Shown here: positions 26,760 through 35,268 of the stretch, one piece after another | Layout: every line of letters starts with the position of its first letter | How positions within the stretch are numbered: the stretch's first letter is position 1 | Source: Massilia terrae | GTDB lineage: Bacteria > Pseudomonadota > Gammaproteobacteria > Burkholderiales > Burkholderiaceae_D | DNA length: 64,000 nucleotides | NCBI RefSeq assembly: GCF_024753145.1 | Contig: NZ_JANUGU010000002.1 | Span: 62,001 to 126,000 of the forward strand | Reading direction: 5' to 3' | Translations under genes and position numbers: made by a program | The notes under the pieces: generated by a model | The model's input: the letters and a program-made list of their open reading frames with translations, nothing else | Told to the model about the DNA's origin: nothing | Database searches by the model: none

Positions 26760-29700
26760 TCTTCGCTCCGTTGTTCTCGCTGGTCGCCGGGCCGGTCTGC
26801 TTATCGGACTTCTTGTCGGCCGCCGCGTTGTCGCTGCTGCTGGTCCCGCCGCCACCGCCGCTGCTGCTCGATGACGTCACTTGCGAGACGCTGGAGTTCA
26901 CCAGCGTCACCGTGGTCTGCGTCGCCTGCGTCACCGGGGTGGTCTTGCTGTCGGCGCCGCCGGACGGCGCCGGGTTGAAGACCTGGCAGGTCGGGTCGCT
27001 CGGGTGCGTGCTGCAGAAGTCGGGCTTGGGCAGCACCGCCGAGCAGCCTTCCAGGTTCGGGTTGGCCGCGCATTGCTCGAGCTTCGGCAGCACCACCGCG
27101 CAGCCCTGCAGGGTCGGGCTGGCCGTGCACTGCGCCAGCGTCGGCAGCACCACCTGGCAGCCGCTCACCGACTTGTCGGCGACGCACTGCGACAGGGTCG
27201 GCAGGATGCCCACGCAGCGCGCGTCGTTCGGGCTGCCCAGGCAGAAGTTGAAGGTCTTGCCGATCACGGCCGAGCAGCCCTCCAGCGACGGCGTGGCCTT
27301 GCACACGGCCAGCGCCGGCAGGATCGAATCGCAGCTCGGAGACGACGGATTCGCCACGCAGGCCAGGAACTGCTCGCGCGCCAGCACCGGCGCGCAGCCG
27401 AACACGCTGGCGTCGGCGTGGCACACCGCCAGCGCCGGCAGCACCGATCCGCAAGTTGCGCCGCTCGGGTTGGCGATGCAGGCGGCGATGGCGTCATGGC
27501 GCTGGGTCACCGGAGCGCAGCCGAAGGTCGACGGATTCGCCTGGCACACTTCGTACTTCGGCAGGATGGTGTCGAAGCAGGTCGCGCTCGGGTTGGCGAC
27601 GCAGGCCGCCACCCGGTCGTGCTGGGCGATCGCCGGGCCGCAACCGTACACGCCGGACTGCGCCTGGCATTGATCGTAGGTCGGCAGGATCGTGCCGCAG
27701 CCGGCCGCCGACGGGTTGGCCAGGCAGGCGTCGACCTTGGCGCGCTGCGCCAGCACGGTGTCGCACCCAAGCTGGGTGCCGTTGGCCTTGCAGCTGTCGA
27801 CGGTCGGCAGCACCGCGCCGCAATTCGGGCCCTGCGGGTTCGCCACGCAAGCCAGCAAGGCGTTGTGCGCGATCACGGCGGAGCAGCCGAGCGCGGTCGG
27901 CGTCGCCGTGCACACGGCCAGGGACGGCATCACCTGGTCGCAGTGGCCGGCGTTCCAGTCGGCCGAGCAGGCGGTCTTCGCCGCGTCCAGCACGCTGCCG
28001 CAGCCAGTCGTCGACGGCGATGCGATGCACTGGTCGAGCGTCGGCGCCGGCGGTGGCGGCGTCGGGGTGGTGTTCGGGAGGTGCACCTTGCCCGGCGCGC
28101 CGGTCACGGTGCCGTTCGCGATCGCGGTCGATCCGGCCGTGACGTTGATGTCGCCGGAACTTGAAGTCACGCTGGCGCCGCTCAGCACGGACAGCTTGCC
28201 GCCGCTGGACAGGGCCAGGTTGCCGCTGCCGCTGGTCACGCTGCCGGAGACGGTCATGTCGCCGGCCGCGGCCAGGCCGATATTGCCGCTGGTGCTGGAT
28301 ACGCTGCCGTTGACGGTCATGCGGCCGCCGGCGGCCAGGTCGATGGCGCCGGCGCCGGTGCGCACGCCGTTCAGCGCGTATGCCGAGACATTCGGCGCGC
28401 TGGTCGCCAGCACGGGCGCCGCCGCCACCGTCAGGTCGCCGGTGGTGTGCACGGTGAGCGCGCCGGTGTTCGCGCCAGAAGTGCCGTCGGTCTGCTGCGC
28501 GGCGTACAAGGTGGCGTCGCCGGTGTTGCTGACGTTGACCGGCTTGGCGCCGGACTGCTGGTTGAACAGCATCAGCGAGCTGGCCACGGTGTTCACCGGC
28601 GCGCTGGCCGACCCGATGCCGTCGGTCGACTGCAGCTGGACCATATTGGCGCTGACGGTGCCGCTGCCGCTGATGCCCTTGGCCACCAGGGTCACCTGGT
28701 CGCTGGCGGCGCCGACGTTGCCACCCAGCGCCAGCGGGCCGGTGGTGATCACGCGCAGGCCGCCTTGCGAGGCGCTCAGGCCGGACGAGCCGATCGCCAG
28801 CGGACCCGCCGCGTTGATGTCGATGTAGCCGGCGCTGCCCGTCACATTGCCGATGGTGTTGGCGCCGTTGAAGTGCAGCGCGCCGCCGGCGTTGAACGCC
28901 AGTTGGCCCACATTCAGGCCGCCCACGATGCTTTGCACGATGTCGCCGCCACTCTTCAGGTTCAGCACACCGCTCGGCATGGTGAACAGGCTGTCGATCG
29001 ACACGCCGGGAGCGCCGGCGTCGATGACCAGTTTGCCGAACGGGTGGCTGGTGAGGTCGATCGGGCCCTCGATCTGGGTCCCGCCCACCTGACCCGGCTG
29101 GCCGCCGATGGTCAGTGTGCTTGCGTTCACGCGCTTGAGCATGGTCTCGTCCAACGCGAACGTGCCTTCGCCCAGCTTGCCCAGCACAATCGGCGTGGTC
29201 GCGCTGTGCGGCGCCAGCACCACGCTGGTCGCGGCCACCGGTGCGCTGATACGCAGGCCGTCGCCCTTGAGCTGCAGCAGCTGGCCCGCGTTGATCGCCG
29301 CGTTCACGTCGAGCAGGGTGCCGGGCGCGCCGTGCAGGGTGGCGACCACGCTGCCGGATGAAGAAGTGACCGGCGCGTTGAATGCGATCGAACCGGCGCT
29401 GTCAAGCACGACGCTGGCGGCCTGGCTCACGCCGCCGTTGACCGAAATGCCGCCGGTGTTGGCGCTGCTGCCAAGGTTGATCTCGAAGGCCGAGAAGCGC
29501 GACAGCGCGCCGCTGTCCAGCCACAGCACGCCGGTGTTGGGGTTGCCGCCGACCGCGATCGGGCGGCTGTCGCTGGCCGGATTGAAGGTGATGACCGGAA
29601 GCGCTCCCCCTGCCGAGCCGATATTCCCGTTGAGGCTCATGGAATCCGCGATCAGGTCGACGTAGCGGTTGCTCTTCAGGCTGGCGCCGCTGGCCAGGTT

Positions 29701-31167
29701 CAAGCTGTTGTTGGCTAACAGGGTCAGGCTGCCGCCGCTGCTGGACACGTCCGCGTTGACGTTGATGTCGTGGCCCGCGCTGGCGGTCACGTTGCCGCTC
29801 GCGTTGAGGGCATCGGTGACGGTGATGTCGTGCTGAGCCTGAAGCAGGATGTCGGCGCCGCCCGCGGTCAGCGTGGCCGGCGCGATCTTCGTCACGCCGG
29901 TGCCGAGGCCGGCGTTGGGCGAGGAGACGTCGCCCACCTTGGCCGTGCCGCTGGCGCTGACTTCGATGTCGTAGGGATCGAGCAGCCAGCTGCCGCCCTT
30001 GCCCGCGTCGACACGGATACCGTCGATGGCCAGGCTATGGCCGGAGGTCTCGACCTTGCCGCCCTTGCCGCCGCCGGCGCCGTGCGCCGAGATGCTGCCG
30101 TAGGCCGCGGTCGAGTCGTTCGACCACAGCACCACCTTGCCGCCTTCGCCGCTCACCAAAGCATCGGCCTTGATGCTGGCTGCGCCGGACATGGTGGTGG
30201 TGCGGGCATTGGCCAGCGCCGCATTCGCGCCCTGCCAGTCGCCGCCCACCAGCACGGCGCCGCCGCCCTGCGCACCGCTCGCGTCCACTGCGGCGTCGCC
30301 GTTCAGGGCCACGCTCTCGCCTAGCACGTGCACGGTGCCGCCCTTGCCGGCGCCAGTGGCGCTGGTGACGCTGCCCGCTTCCAGCTGCGCGGCGCGGCTG
30401 GCCTTGAACAAGATCTTGCCGTTCTCGCCCACGACCGCGCTGTCGGCGTTGATGATTCCCCGCTGGCTCACCAGCGCGCCGTAGATACCGATGCGGCCGC
30501 CCTGCGCCACCACCGAACCGAGGTTGATGGACTGGTCGGCGGGCGCGGACACCACCACGTTCAGGTCCGGGTCGCGCGCGTCGACCAGCTGCACGCTGTG
30601 GCCTGCGGCCAGCACCACCTCGCCCTGCGGCGACCTGATGATGCCGCTGTTGCCGACCTTCGGCGCAATCAGGTAGACCTGGCCGCCGTTCGGCGTCGTG
30701 ATCGCGCCCTCGTTGCGGACCTCGCCCGCCACCGCGCCGGCCTGGAAGTTCTTTTTCCCGGCCAGGAAGTCGGCATTGGACAGGTTCAGGCTCGACGCCA
30801 CCAGCCCGTTGACGTCGACCCGCGCGTCACGGCCGAACACGATGCCGTTCGGGTTGATCAGGAAGACCTTGCCGTTCGACTGCAGCGCGCCGAGGATGCG
30901 GCTCGGGTCCTGGCCGACGATGCGGTTCAGGACCGCGCTGTCCGCGCTTTGCTGGATGAAGCGCGTGACCTCGCCGGCGCCAATCGAGAAGCTCTGCCAG
31001 TTGATGATGGTGCCGGGCGTGTTCGTGATCGAGAACACATTGCCCTGCTGGTTGAAGGTGGCCTGTCCGGCCACCACTTGCTGGCCGGTCGGCGCCGCCA
31101 CCGCCGCGCCGACACTGGCGGCGAGCAGCAGCGGGAGCAGCCTGCGCTTGAAGATTGTCGTCGTCAT
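26725..31167 (-). CDS. TpsA-like filamentous haemagglutinin exoprotein with cysteine-repeat C-terminal region
   Basis: 1,480-residue secreted protein of the two-partner secretion class. Residues 1-25 are a signal peptide (RRLLPLLLAASVGAAVAAPT). The TPS secretion domain follows (about 26-280) with the NPNGI motif at 105-109 (VFLINPNGIVFG). Residues about 280-1030 are glycine/serine/alanine-rich beta-helix sequence without any cysteine. After a TPTPPPPAPT linker, residues 1047-1394 hold 18 C-x8-C loops, then a Ser/Gly/Asn-rich tail ending KMYCN. The start at 31167 is chosen because signal peptide and TPS domain begin there; a longer frame overlaps tpsB. It lies 11 bases after the transporter stop. 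Adhesion or biofilm role is inference. Confidence 0.92.
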   Translation of the reverse strand: MTTTIFKRRLLPLLLAASVGAAVAAPTGQQVVAGQATFNQQGNVFSITNTPGTIINWQSFSIGAGEVTRFIQQSADSAVLNRIVGQDPSRILGALQSNGKVFLINPNGIVFGRDARVDVNGLVASSLNLSNADFLAGKKNFQAGAVAGEVRNEGAITTPNGGQVYLIAPKVGNSGIIRSPQGEVVLAAGHSVQLVDARDPDLNVVVSAPADQSINLGSVVAQGGRIGIYGALVSQRGIINADSAVVGENGKILFKASRAAQLEAGSVTSATGAGKGGTVHVLGESVALNGDAAVDASGAQGGGAVLVGGDWQGANAALANARTTTMSGAASIKADALVSGEGGKVVLWSNDSTAAYGSISAHGAGGGKGGKVETSGHSLAIDGIRVDAGKGGSWLLDPYDIEVSASGTAKVGDVSSPNAGLGTGVTKIAPATLTAGGADILLQAQHDITVTDALNASGNVTASAGHDINVNADVSSSGGSLTLLANNSLNLASGASLKSNRYVDLIADSMSLNGNIGSAGGALPVITFNPASDSRPIAVGGNPNTGVLWLDSGALSRFSAFEINLGSSANTGGISVNGGVSQAASVVLDSAGSIAFNAPVTSSSGSVVATLHGAPGTLLDVNAAINAGQLLQLKGDGLRISAPVAATSVVLAPHSATTPIVLGKLGEGTFALDETMLKRVNASTLTIGGQPGQVGGTQIEGPIDLTSHPFGKLVIDAGAPGVSIDSLFTMPSGVLNLKSGGDIVQSIVGGLNVGQLAFNAGGALHFNGANTIGNVTGSAGYIDINAAGPLAIGSSGLSASQGGLRVITTGPLALGGNVGAASDQVTLVAKGISGSGTVSANMVQLQSTDGIGSASAPVNTVASSLMLFNQQSGAKPVNVSNTGDATLYAAQQTDGTSGANTGALTVHTTGDLTVAAAPVLATSAPNVSAYALNGVRTGAGAIDLAAGGRMTVNGSVSSTSGNIGLAAAGDMTVSGSVTSGSGNLALSSGGKLSVLSGASVTSSSGDINVTAGSTAIANGTVTGAPGKVHLPNTTPTPPPPAPTLDQCIASPSTTGCGSVLDAAKTACSADWNAGHCDQVMPSLAVCTATPTALGCSAVIAHNALLACVANPQGPNCGAVLPTVDSCKANGTQLGCDTVLAQRAKVDACLANPSAAGCGTILPTYDQCQAQSGVYGCGPAIAQHDRVAACVANPSATCFDTILPKYEVCQANPSTFGCAPVTQRHDAIAACIANPSGATCGSVLPALAVCHADASVFGCAPVLAREQFLACVANPSSPSCDSILPALAVCKATPSLEGCSAVIGKTFNFCLGSPNDARCVGILPTLSQCVADKSVSGCQVVLPTLAQCTASPTLQGCAVVLPKLEQCAANPNLEGCSAVLPKPDFCSTHPSDPTCQVFNPAPSGGADSKTTPVTQATQTTVTLVNSSVSQVTSSSSSGGGGGTSSSDNAAADKKSDKQTGPATSENNGAKNEKPATKMYCN
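26986..28029 (-). repeat. 18-unit Cys-x8-Cys tandem peptide repeat within the TpsA-like gene
   Basis: Thirty-six cysteines in 348 residues, in 18 pairs spaced C-x8-C (one pair, CVANPSATC, is C-x7-C). Typical units are CTATPTALGC, CVANPQGPNC, CLANPSAAGC and CAANPNLEGC, joined by 9-12 residue linkers such as SAVLPKPDF and GTILPTYDQ. Linker length tends to alternate 9 and 11-12 in the first two-thirds, suggesting a 40-42 residue double unit; the last units become uniform with 9-residue linkers. The preceding 1,046 residues contain no cysteine. Confidence 0.9.
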
Positions 31168-31178
31168 CTCTCGGTCCT

Positions 31179-32765
31179 TCAGTAGGCCAGGCCCAGGCGG
31201 AAGTGAAGCTTGTTCTTGCTGGTCGGCGTGATCGCGCCGGTGCGCACCGCGTGGCCGTAATCGAGCTGCATGCTGACCGCGCTGCCGAGGGCAAAGCGCA
31301 GGCCGACGCCCACGCTGGCAATCACGGTCTTGTCCAGTTCTCCCGGCAGGATGTGGTTGCGCTTGCCGAAAGCGGTGTCGTAGAAGCCGAGCAGGCGGCA
31401 CGAAGTGTCCGCCCTCTGGCACAGGTCAGGCGTGTACAGCTCGTAGTTCAGGACCACGCCGGAATCGGTCGACAGGTCGCGCTCGCCGAAGCCGCGCACC
31501 GTGGTGCTGCCGCCGGCGCCGAACTGCTCGCCGGGGACCAGCGCATCGCCAGTCAGCTGGCCGTTCGCCACCAGGCGCGCCTGCCAGTCGCCGCTGAGCG
31601 CCGCGCCGATCGTGCCGCCGAAGCGCAGCGCGCGAAAGGACGCGGCCGCGCCCGCGCGCGCCGCCGCGAAATCGGCGCTGCCGCCGCGCGAGCCGCCCGG
31701 CACGTTCTGCACGAACGAGACCGAGAAGCCCGATTCGCCGCCCGGCTGCGGCAGCGTGCCGACGTAGGTCACGCTGAGCGGATGGGTGGTCACGTTGTTG
31801 CCGAAATCGAGGCCGTTGAACACCACGCTGTTGCGGAAGGCCTTGTAGTCAAGGCCCCAGCTCAGGCGCGATTCGTACTCGCCGCGGCGCGCCAGGATGT
31901 TGTTGTAGCGCGCGCCGTACATCGCGCCCTTGCCGCTCACCGCCACGCTGAACAGGCCGGCATTGACGGTGCCCGAATCGACGTTCGAATAGCTGGCGAA
32001 CAGGTCGATCGAGTCGCCCGCGCCGTACAGGGGGATGTGGTAGCCCGCGCCCCACACCGCAACCTTGCTGGGATGTTCCGCGGTGGTGGTGTACTGCAGG
32101 CTGGCCACGTGGTCCAGCCCGAACAGGTTGGCGTTCTGGAGCACCGCGCCGACGTGGGTCTTGCCGGTGGCGTCGGTGCCGGTGTTGTCGACGTTGGCCA
32201 TCACCTTCCACGGCGACTCGTCGGTGACTTCCACCTTGGCGTCGACCTCCTCGTCGGCGGCGCCTTCCGACAGCGACAGCTTGACCTTCTTGGCCGGGTT
32301 CTCGTTGGCCAGCTTCAGGTTGGCCGACACCTGCTTCAGGTTGGGCGTGCGGCCCGGCTGCAGCGTCGGCAGGCTGGCGCGGATATTCGCTTCCGAGAAC
32401 GCCTGGTTGCCGCTGACGATCACCTTGCCGATCCGCGTCTGCACCACGCGCAGGCGCACCACGCCGCCATTGAGCTCCTGCTCCGGCAGCTGCACCGTCA
32501 CCACGTTGTAGCCACGCTGGTGGTACAGCTCTTCCAGCGCCTCCAGCGCGCGCTGGACGTCGCCGAAGTCGCGGCCACGGCCCGCGAACGGGGCCACCGT
32601 GCGCTCGACGTCCGCGGACGGCAGCAGCGTGTTGCCGTCCACCTCGAAGCGGGTGATATCGAAGCGGATCGCCTCGCCGGCCTGCGGATCGTCCGCGGCC
32701 CACGCCATACTCACCGCCGCTGCCAGCATCGAACCCGCAAGCAGGCGTGCTAAACGTCGTTTCAT
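31179..32765 (-). CDS. TpsB outer-membrane transporter (ShlB/FhaC/HecB family)
   Basis: 528-residue outer-membrane protein that secretes the TpsA partner encoded directly downstream. It has a signal peptide (1-23, ending SMAWAA), POTRA-type periplasmic domains (about 35-110 and 112-185; FEVDGNTLLPSADVERTV, VIVSGNQAFSEANIRASL), and a 16-strand barrel from about residue 190. The loop-6 VRGF motif is at 423-426 (GSTTVRGFGERD). The last strand ends HFRLGLAY. The 11-base gap to tpsA and their order indicate one operon. Confidence 0.94.
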   Translation of the reverse strand: MKRRLARLLAGSMLAAAVSMAWAADDPQAGEAIRFDITRFEVDGNTLLPSADVERTVAPFAGRGRDFGDVQRALEALEELYHQRGYNVVTVQLPEQELNGGVVRLRVVQTRIGKVIVSGNQAFSEANIRASLPTLQPGRTPNLKQVSANLKLANENPAKKVKLSLSEGAADEEVDAKVEVTDESPWKVMANVDNTGTDATGKTHVGAVLQNANLFGLDHVASLQYTTTAEHPSKVAVWGAGYHIPLYGAGDSIDLFASYSNVDSGTVNAGLFSVAVSGKGAMYGARYNNILARRGEYESRLSWGLDYKAFRNSVVFNGLDFGNNVTTHPLSVTYVGTLPQPGGESGFSVSFVQNVPGGSRGGSADFAAARAGAAASFRALRFGGTIGAALSGDWQARLVANGQLTGDALVPGEQFGAGGSTTVRGFGERDLSTDSGVVLNYELYTPDLCQRADTSCRLLGFYDTAFGKRNHILPGELDKTVIASVGVGLRFALGSAVSMQLDYGHAVRTGAITPTSKNKLHFRLGLAY

Positions 32766-32903
32766 AGTCTTGGCTCTACGTCTTTTTGTTGTTGATATCC
32801 TGGCCGCGCGCCACCGTCCGGCGCGGGATAGAAAAATGGAAACTTGAGTAAGTTTATCGGCATTTTTCTTGCCAGTGAGAAAATAATGACCAACATCAAG
32901 TAA

Positions 32904-32926
32904 CTTCCCCCACTTGTGAGGGGGAA
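32904..32926. repeat. Short hairpin between the CHASE2 cyclase and tpsB
   Basis: CTTCCCCC and GGGGGAAG are separated by ACTTGTGA. There is no T run next to it, so it is not a classical terminator. The whole cyclase-tpsB gap is 190 bases and may hold a separate tpsB promoter; AT-rich TTTTTGTTGTTGATATC lies near 32784-32800. Confidence 0.5.
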
Positions 32927-32955
32927 GCCGGCAATGTTGTTGTAAGCAGAAGACG

Positions 32956-35268
32956 CTACTTGGTCTCGAAACTGATCACGCCGTCCCAGCCGGCACCCGG
33001 CGGATGCTGGCGGTAGCGGTCGATCCGCGCCAGGTACAGGGCGTACAGGCCACGGTCGGGATGGGCGGCCCGCAGTGCGGCGATACGGCCTTGCGCCGCG
33101 TCCCAGTCCTGCGCGCGCACCAGCGCCAGCGCTTCGTCCCAGGCGGCGATTTCGGCGCGTTCGGCCGGCCCCACTTCGGCGGCCGGGCCGACCGGCTCGA
33201 AGATCGCGACCGGCTCGTTCTTGCCCTTCACGCGCACCAGGTCCAGTTCACGGTAGACGAAATCGGGCGCGGCCCGGCGGGTGGCCTCGCCCACGCAGAT
33301 GCCCACGCCATAGACCTTGGTGATGCCCTCCAGCCTCGAGCCCAGGTTCACCGCATCGCCCATCACGGTGTAGGCGCGGCGGATGGCCGATCCCATGTCG
33401 CCGACGTGCATCGGGCCGGAATTGAGGCCGATGCCGATCTTCAGTTCCGGCCAGCCGCGCTTGACGAAGTCGCGGTTCAGGCGCGCCGCGCTTTGCTGCA
33501 TCAGCAGCGAGGTCGCCACCGCGCGGCTGGCGTGGTCGGGGAAGGCGACCGGGGCGCCCCAGAATGCCATCACCGCGTCGCCGATGTACTTATCGAGGGT
33601 GCCCTGGTGGCTGGAGCGGATGTCCTCGGACATCGCCGTCAGGTAGAGGTTGATGTACTCGCGCAGCTCCTTCGGGCTCAGGCCCTCGGAGATCGTGGTG
33701 AAGCCGCGCACGTCGACGAACATCACGGTCAGCTCGCGGCTCTCGCCTTCCATATTGTAGGCCTCGGGATTCTCGGCCATCTGCGCGACCAGCTCCGGCG
33801 CCACGTATTCGCCGAAGCGCGACACCAGCGCCCGGCCCTTGCGGAACTCGGCGAAGTAGCCCCAGGCGAGGTTCATCAGGAACAGCACCGCCACCAGCAG
33901 CAGGCAGGGGAATACGTCGAGCACGAGGTCGCGCTGGCTGTACATGGCGTAGTTGAAGCCAAGGCTGCCCGCCAGCGCGGCGCCGGCCAGCAGCACCTGG
34001 TAGACCGGCGCCAGCACGGCCAGCGCCACGGCCAGCGCCACGCCGACGACGGCGATCTGCTCGGCCTCCGTAAGGAAGCCGTCGATGGGCCGCCGCTTGA
34101 AGTGCCCGTCGAGGATGGACTTGATCAGGTTGGCGTGCGCCTCCACGCCGGGATACTGGGGGTTCACCGGCGTGGCGCGCAGGTCCTGCAAGCCGGGCGC
34201 GGTGGTCCCGACCAGCACGATGGCGTTGCGCAGCACCGATGCCGGCGCCGCACCGGACAGCACGTCGCTGGCCGACACGTAGCGGAACGCCTCGCCGGCC
34301 GGGCCGCCGCTGCCGCGGTACTGGATGATGGTGGTGAGGGCGCTGCCCATCGGGACCTCCGAAGCGCCGCTTTCGCCGAACAGGACCACGGCTTCGACCT
34401 CATCGTCCTTGACGTTGGGGGTGATCGCTTCCGCCTTTTTGTAGGCGGCCACGGTGGCGAGCGACAGCGCGGGATAGTAGCCCTCGCCGATCCGGTACAG
34501 CAGCGGCGCCGAACGCACGACGCCATCGGAATCCGGTTCGACAGTGAAGAACCCGGCGCCGGCGGCGGCATCCTGCAGCCGGGCGACGTTCGCCTCGTAA
34601 CCTTTGGACCGGTAGGAGGTGACGTCGGCGCCGTTCAGGTCGGCCAGCGTGAAGGCGGGCGCGGGCAGCTTGCCCTTCTGCTGGTCGGCGGCGACGTTAT
34701 AGCCCAGCACCACGGGATGGCCGCGCATCGCCTGCGCGAACAGGCCGTCGTAATCGAGCGCGCCTTTGAGTTCGCCCAGCCTGGCGCGCAAGGCCGGGTC
34801 CTGCTCGCCCAGTTTTTCGAGCACCGCATAGCCCGAGCTGTTGTCCGGCTCAGGGAAGGAGATATCGAAGCCCACTGCGCCGGCGTGGTAGTGGTCGGTG
34901 AGCTGGCTGACCAGCCGGGCCAGGATGTTGCGGCTCCAAGGGAAGCGGCCGATCCTGGTCAGGCTCTTGCTGTCGATGTCGACGATGACGATGCGCGGAT
35001 CGAGCACCGGCGGTTCGAGGCGCATGCGCAGGTCGGACAGCACGGTGTCCTGGCGTTCGATGAAGGAGCTGGACCAGAAGCCGAGTGGATAAAGCGCGGC
35101 GACGATGGTCAGCGCGAGGCCAAGCGCCCAGCGCAGCCCATATTTTTTCCCCCATTCCGAAAACCGTCGTCCCGGCGAAGGCCGGGACCCATGCCGAGTG
35201 TGCGGCAACGCGGCCTGTCTATGGGTCCCGGCCTCCGCCGGGACGACGGTTTTCAGGATGGTAGTCAT
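32956..35268 (-). CDS. CHASE2-domain adenylate cyclase, class III
   Basis: 770-residue membrane cyclase expected to make cAMP. After an N-terminal helix (WALGLALTIVAALYPLGFW) comes a periplasmic CHASE2 domain (about 70-370; IVDIDSKSLTRIGRFPWSR), then three helices and a cytoplasmic catalytic domain. Catalytic residues are present: metal aspartates in FVDVRGFTTISE and DKYIGDAVMAFWG, substrate lysine DKYIGD, and aspartate/asparagine/arginine in VMGDAVNLGSRLEG, fitting ATP rather than GTP. The ATG at 35268 overlaps the HD-GYP stop (ATGA). Residues about 5-36 are a translated palindromic repeat. CHASE2 ligands are unknown. Confidence 0.92.
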   Translation of the reverse strand: MTTILKTVVPAEAGTHRQAALPHTRHGSRPSPGRRFSEWGKKYGLRWALGLALTIVAALYPLGFWSSSFIERQDTVLSDLRMRLEPPVLDPRIVIVDIDSKSLTRIGRFPWSRNILARLVSQLTDHYHAGAVGFDISFPEPDNSSGYAVLEKLGEQDPALRARLGELKGALDYDGLFAQAMRGHPVVLGYNVAADQQKGKLPAPAFTLADLNGADVTSYRSKGYEANVARLQDAAAGAGFFTVEPDSDGVVRSAPLLYRIGEGYYPALSLATVAAYKKAEAITPNVKDDEVEAVVLFGESGASEVPMGSALTTIIQYRGSGGPAGEAFRYVSASDVLSGAAPASVLRNAIVLVGTTAPGLQDLRATPVNPQYPGVEAHANLIKSILDGHFKRRPIDGFLTEAEQIAVVGVALAVALAVLAPVYQVLLAGAALAGSLGFNYAMYSQRDLVLDVFPCLLLVAVLFLMNLAWGYFAEFRKGRALVSRFGEYVAPELVAQMAENPEAYNMEGESRELTVMFVDVRGFTTISEGLSPKELREYINLYLTAMSEDIRSSHQGTLDKYIGDAVMAFWGAPVAFPDHASRAVATSLLMQQSAARLNRDFVKRGWPELKIGIGLNSGPMHVGDMGSAIRRAYTVMGDAVNLGSRLEGITKVYGVGICVGEATRRAAPDFVYRELDLVRVKGKNEPVAIFEPVGPAAEVGPAERAEIAAWDEALALVRAQDWDAAQGRIAALRAAHPDRGLYALYLARIDRYRQHPPGAGWDGVISFETK
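35161..35252. repeat. Dispersed palindromic repeat, copy 5, inside the cyclase coding sequence
   Basis: The arms 35161-35192 and 35221-35252 are nearly perfect inverted copies (AAACCGTCGTCCCGGC ... GCCGGGACGACGGTTT), each also containing its own small hairpin. It lies in frame in codons about 6-36 of the CHASE2 cyclase, giving peptide text such as VVPAEAGTH and SRPSPGRR. Elsewhere in the window this repeat family is intergenic. Confidence 0.85.

Noticed and set aside
26986-28029. Metal-cluster or zinc-finger domain in the cysteine-rich part of TpsA
   Set aside because: Spacing is C-x8-C with no C-x2-C pairs or neighbouring histidines, and the protein is exported; disulfide loops fit better.
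31155-32753. A 532-codon plus-strand frame opposite tpsB
   Set aside because: Antisense shadow; the minus strand has signal peptide, POTRA domains and the VRGF motif.
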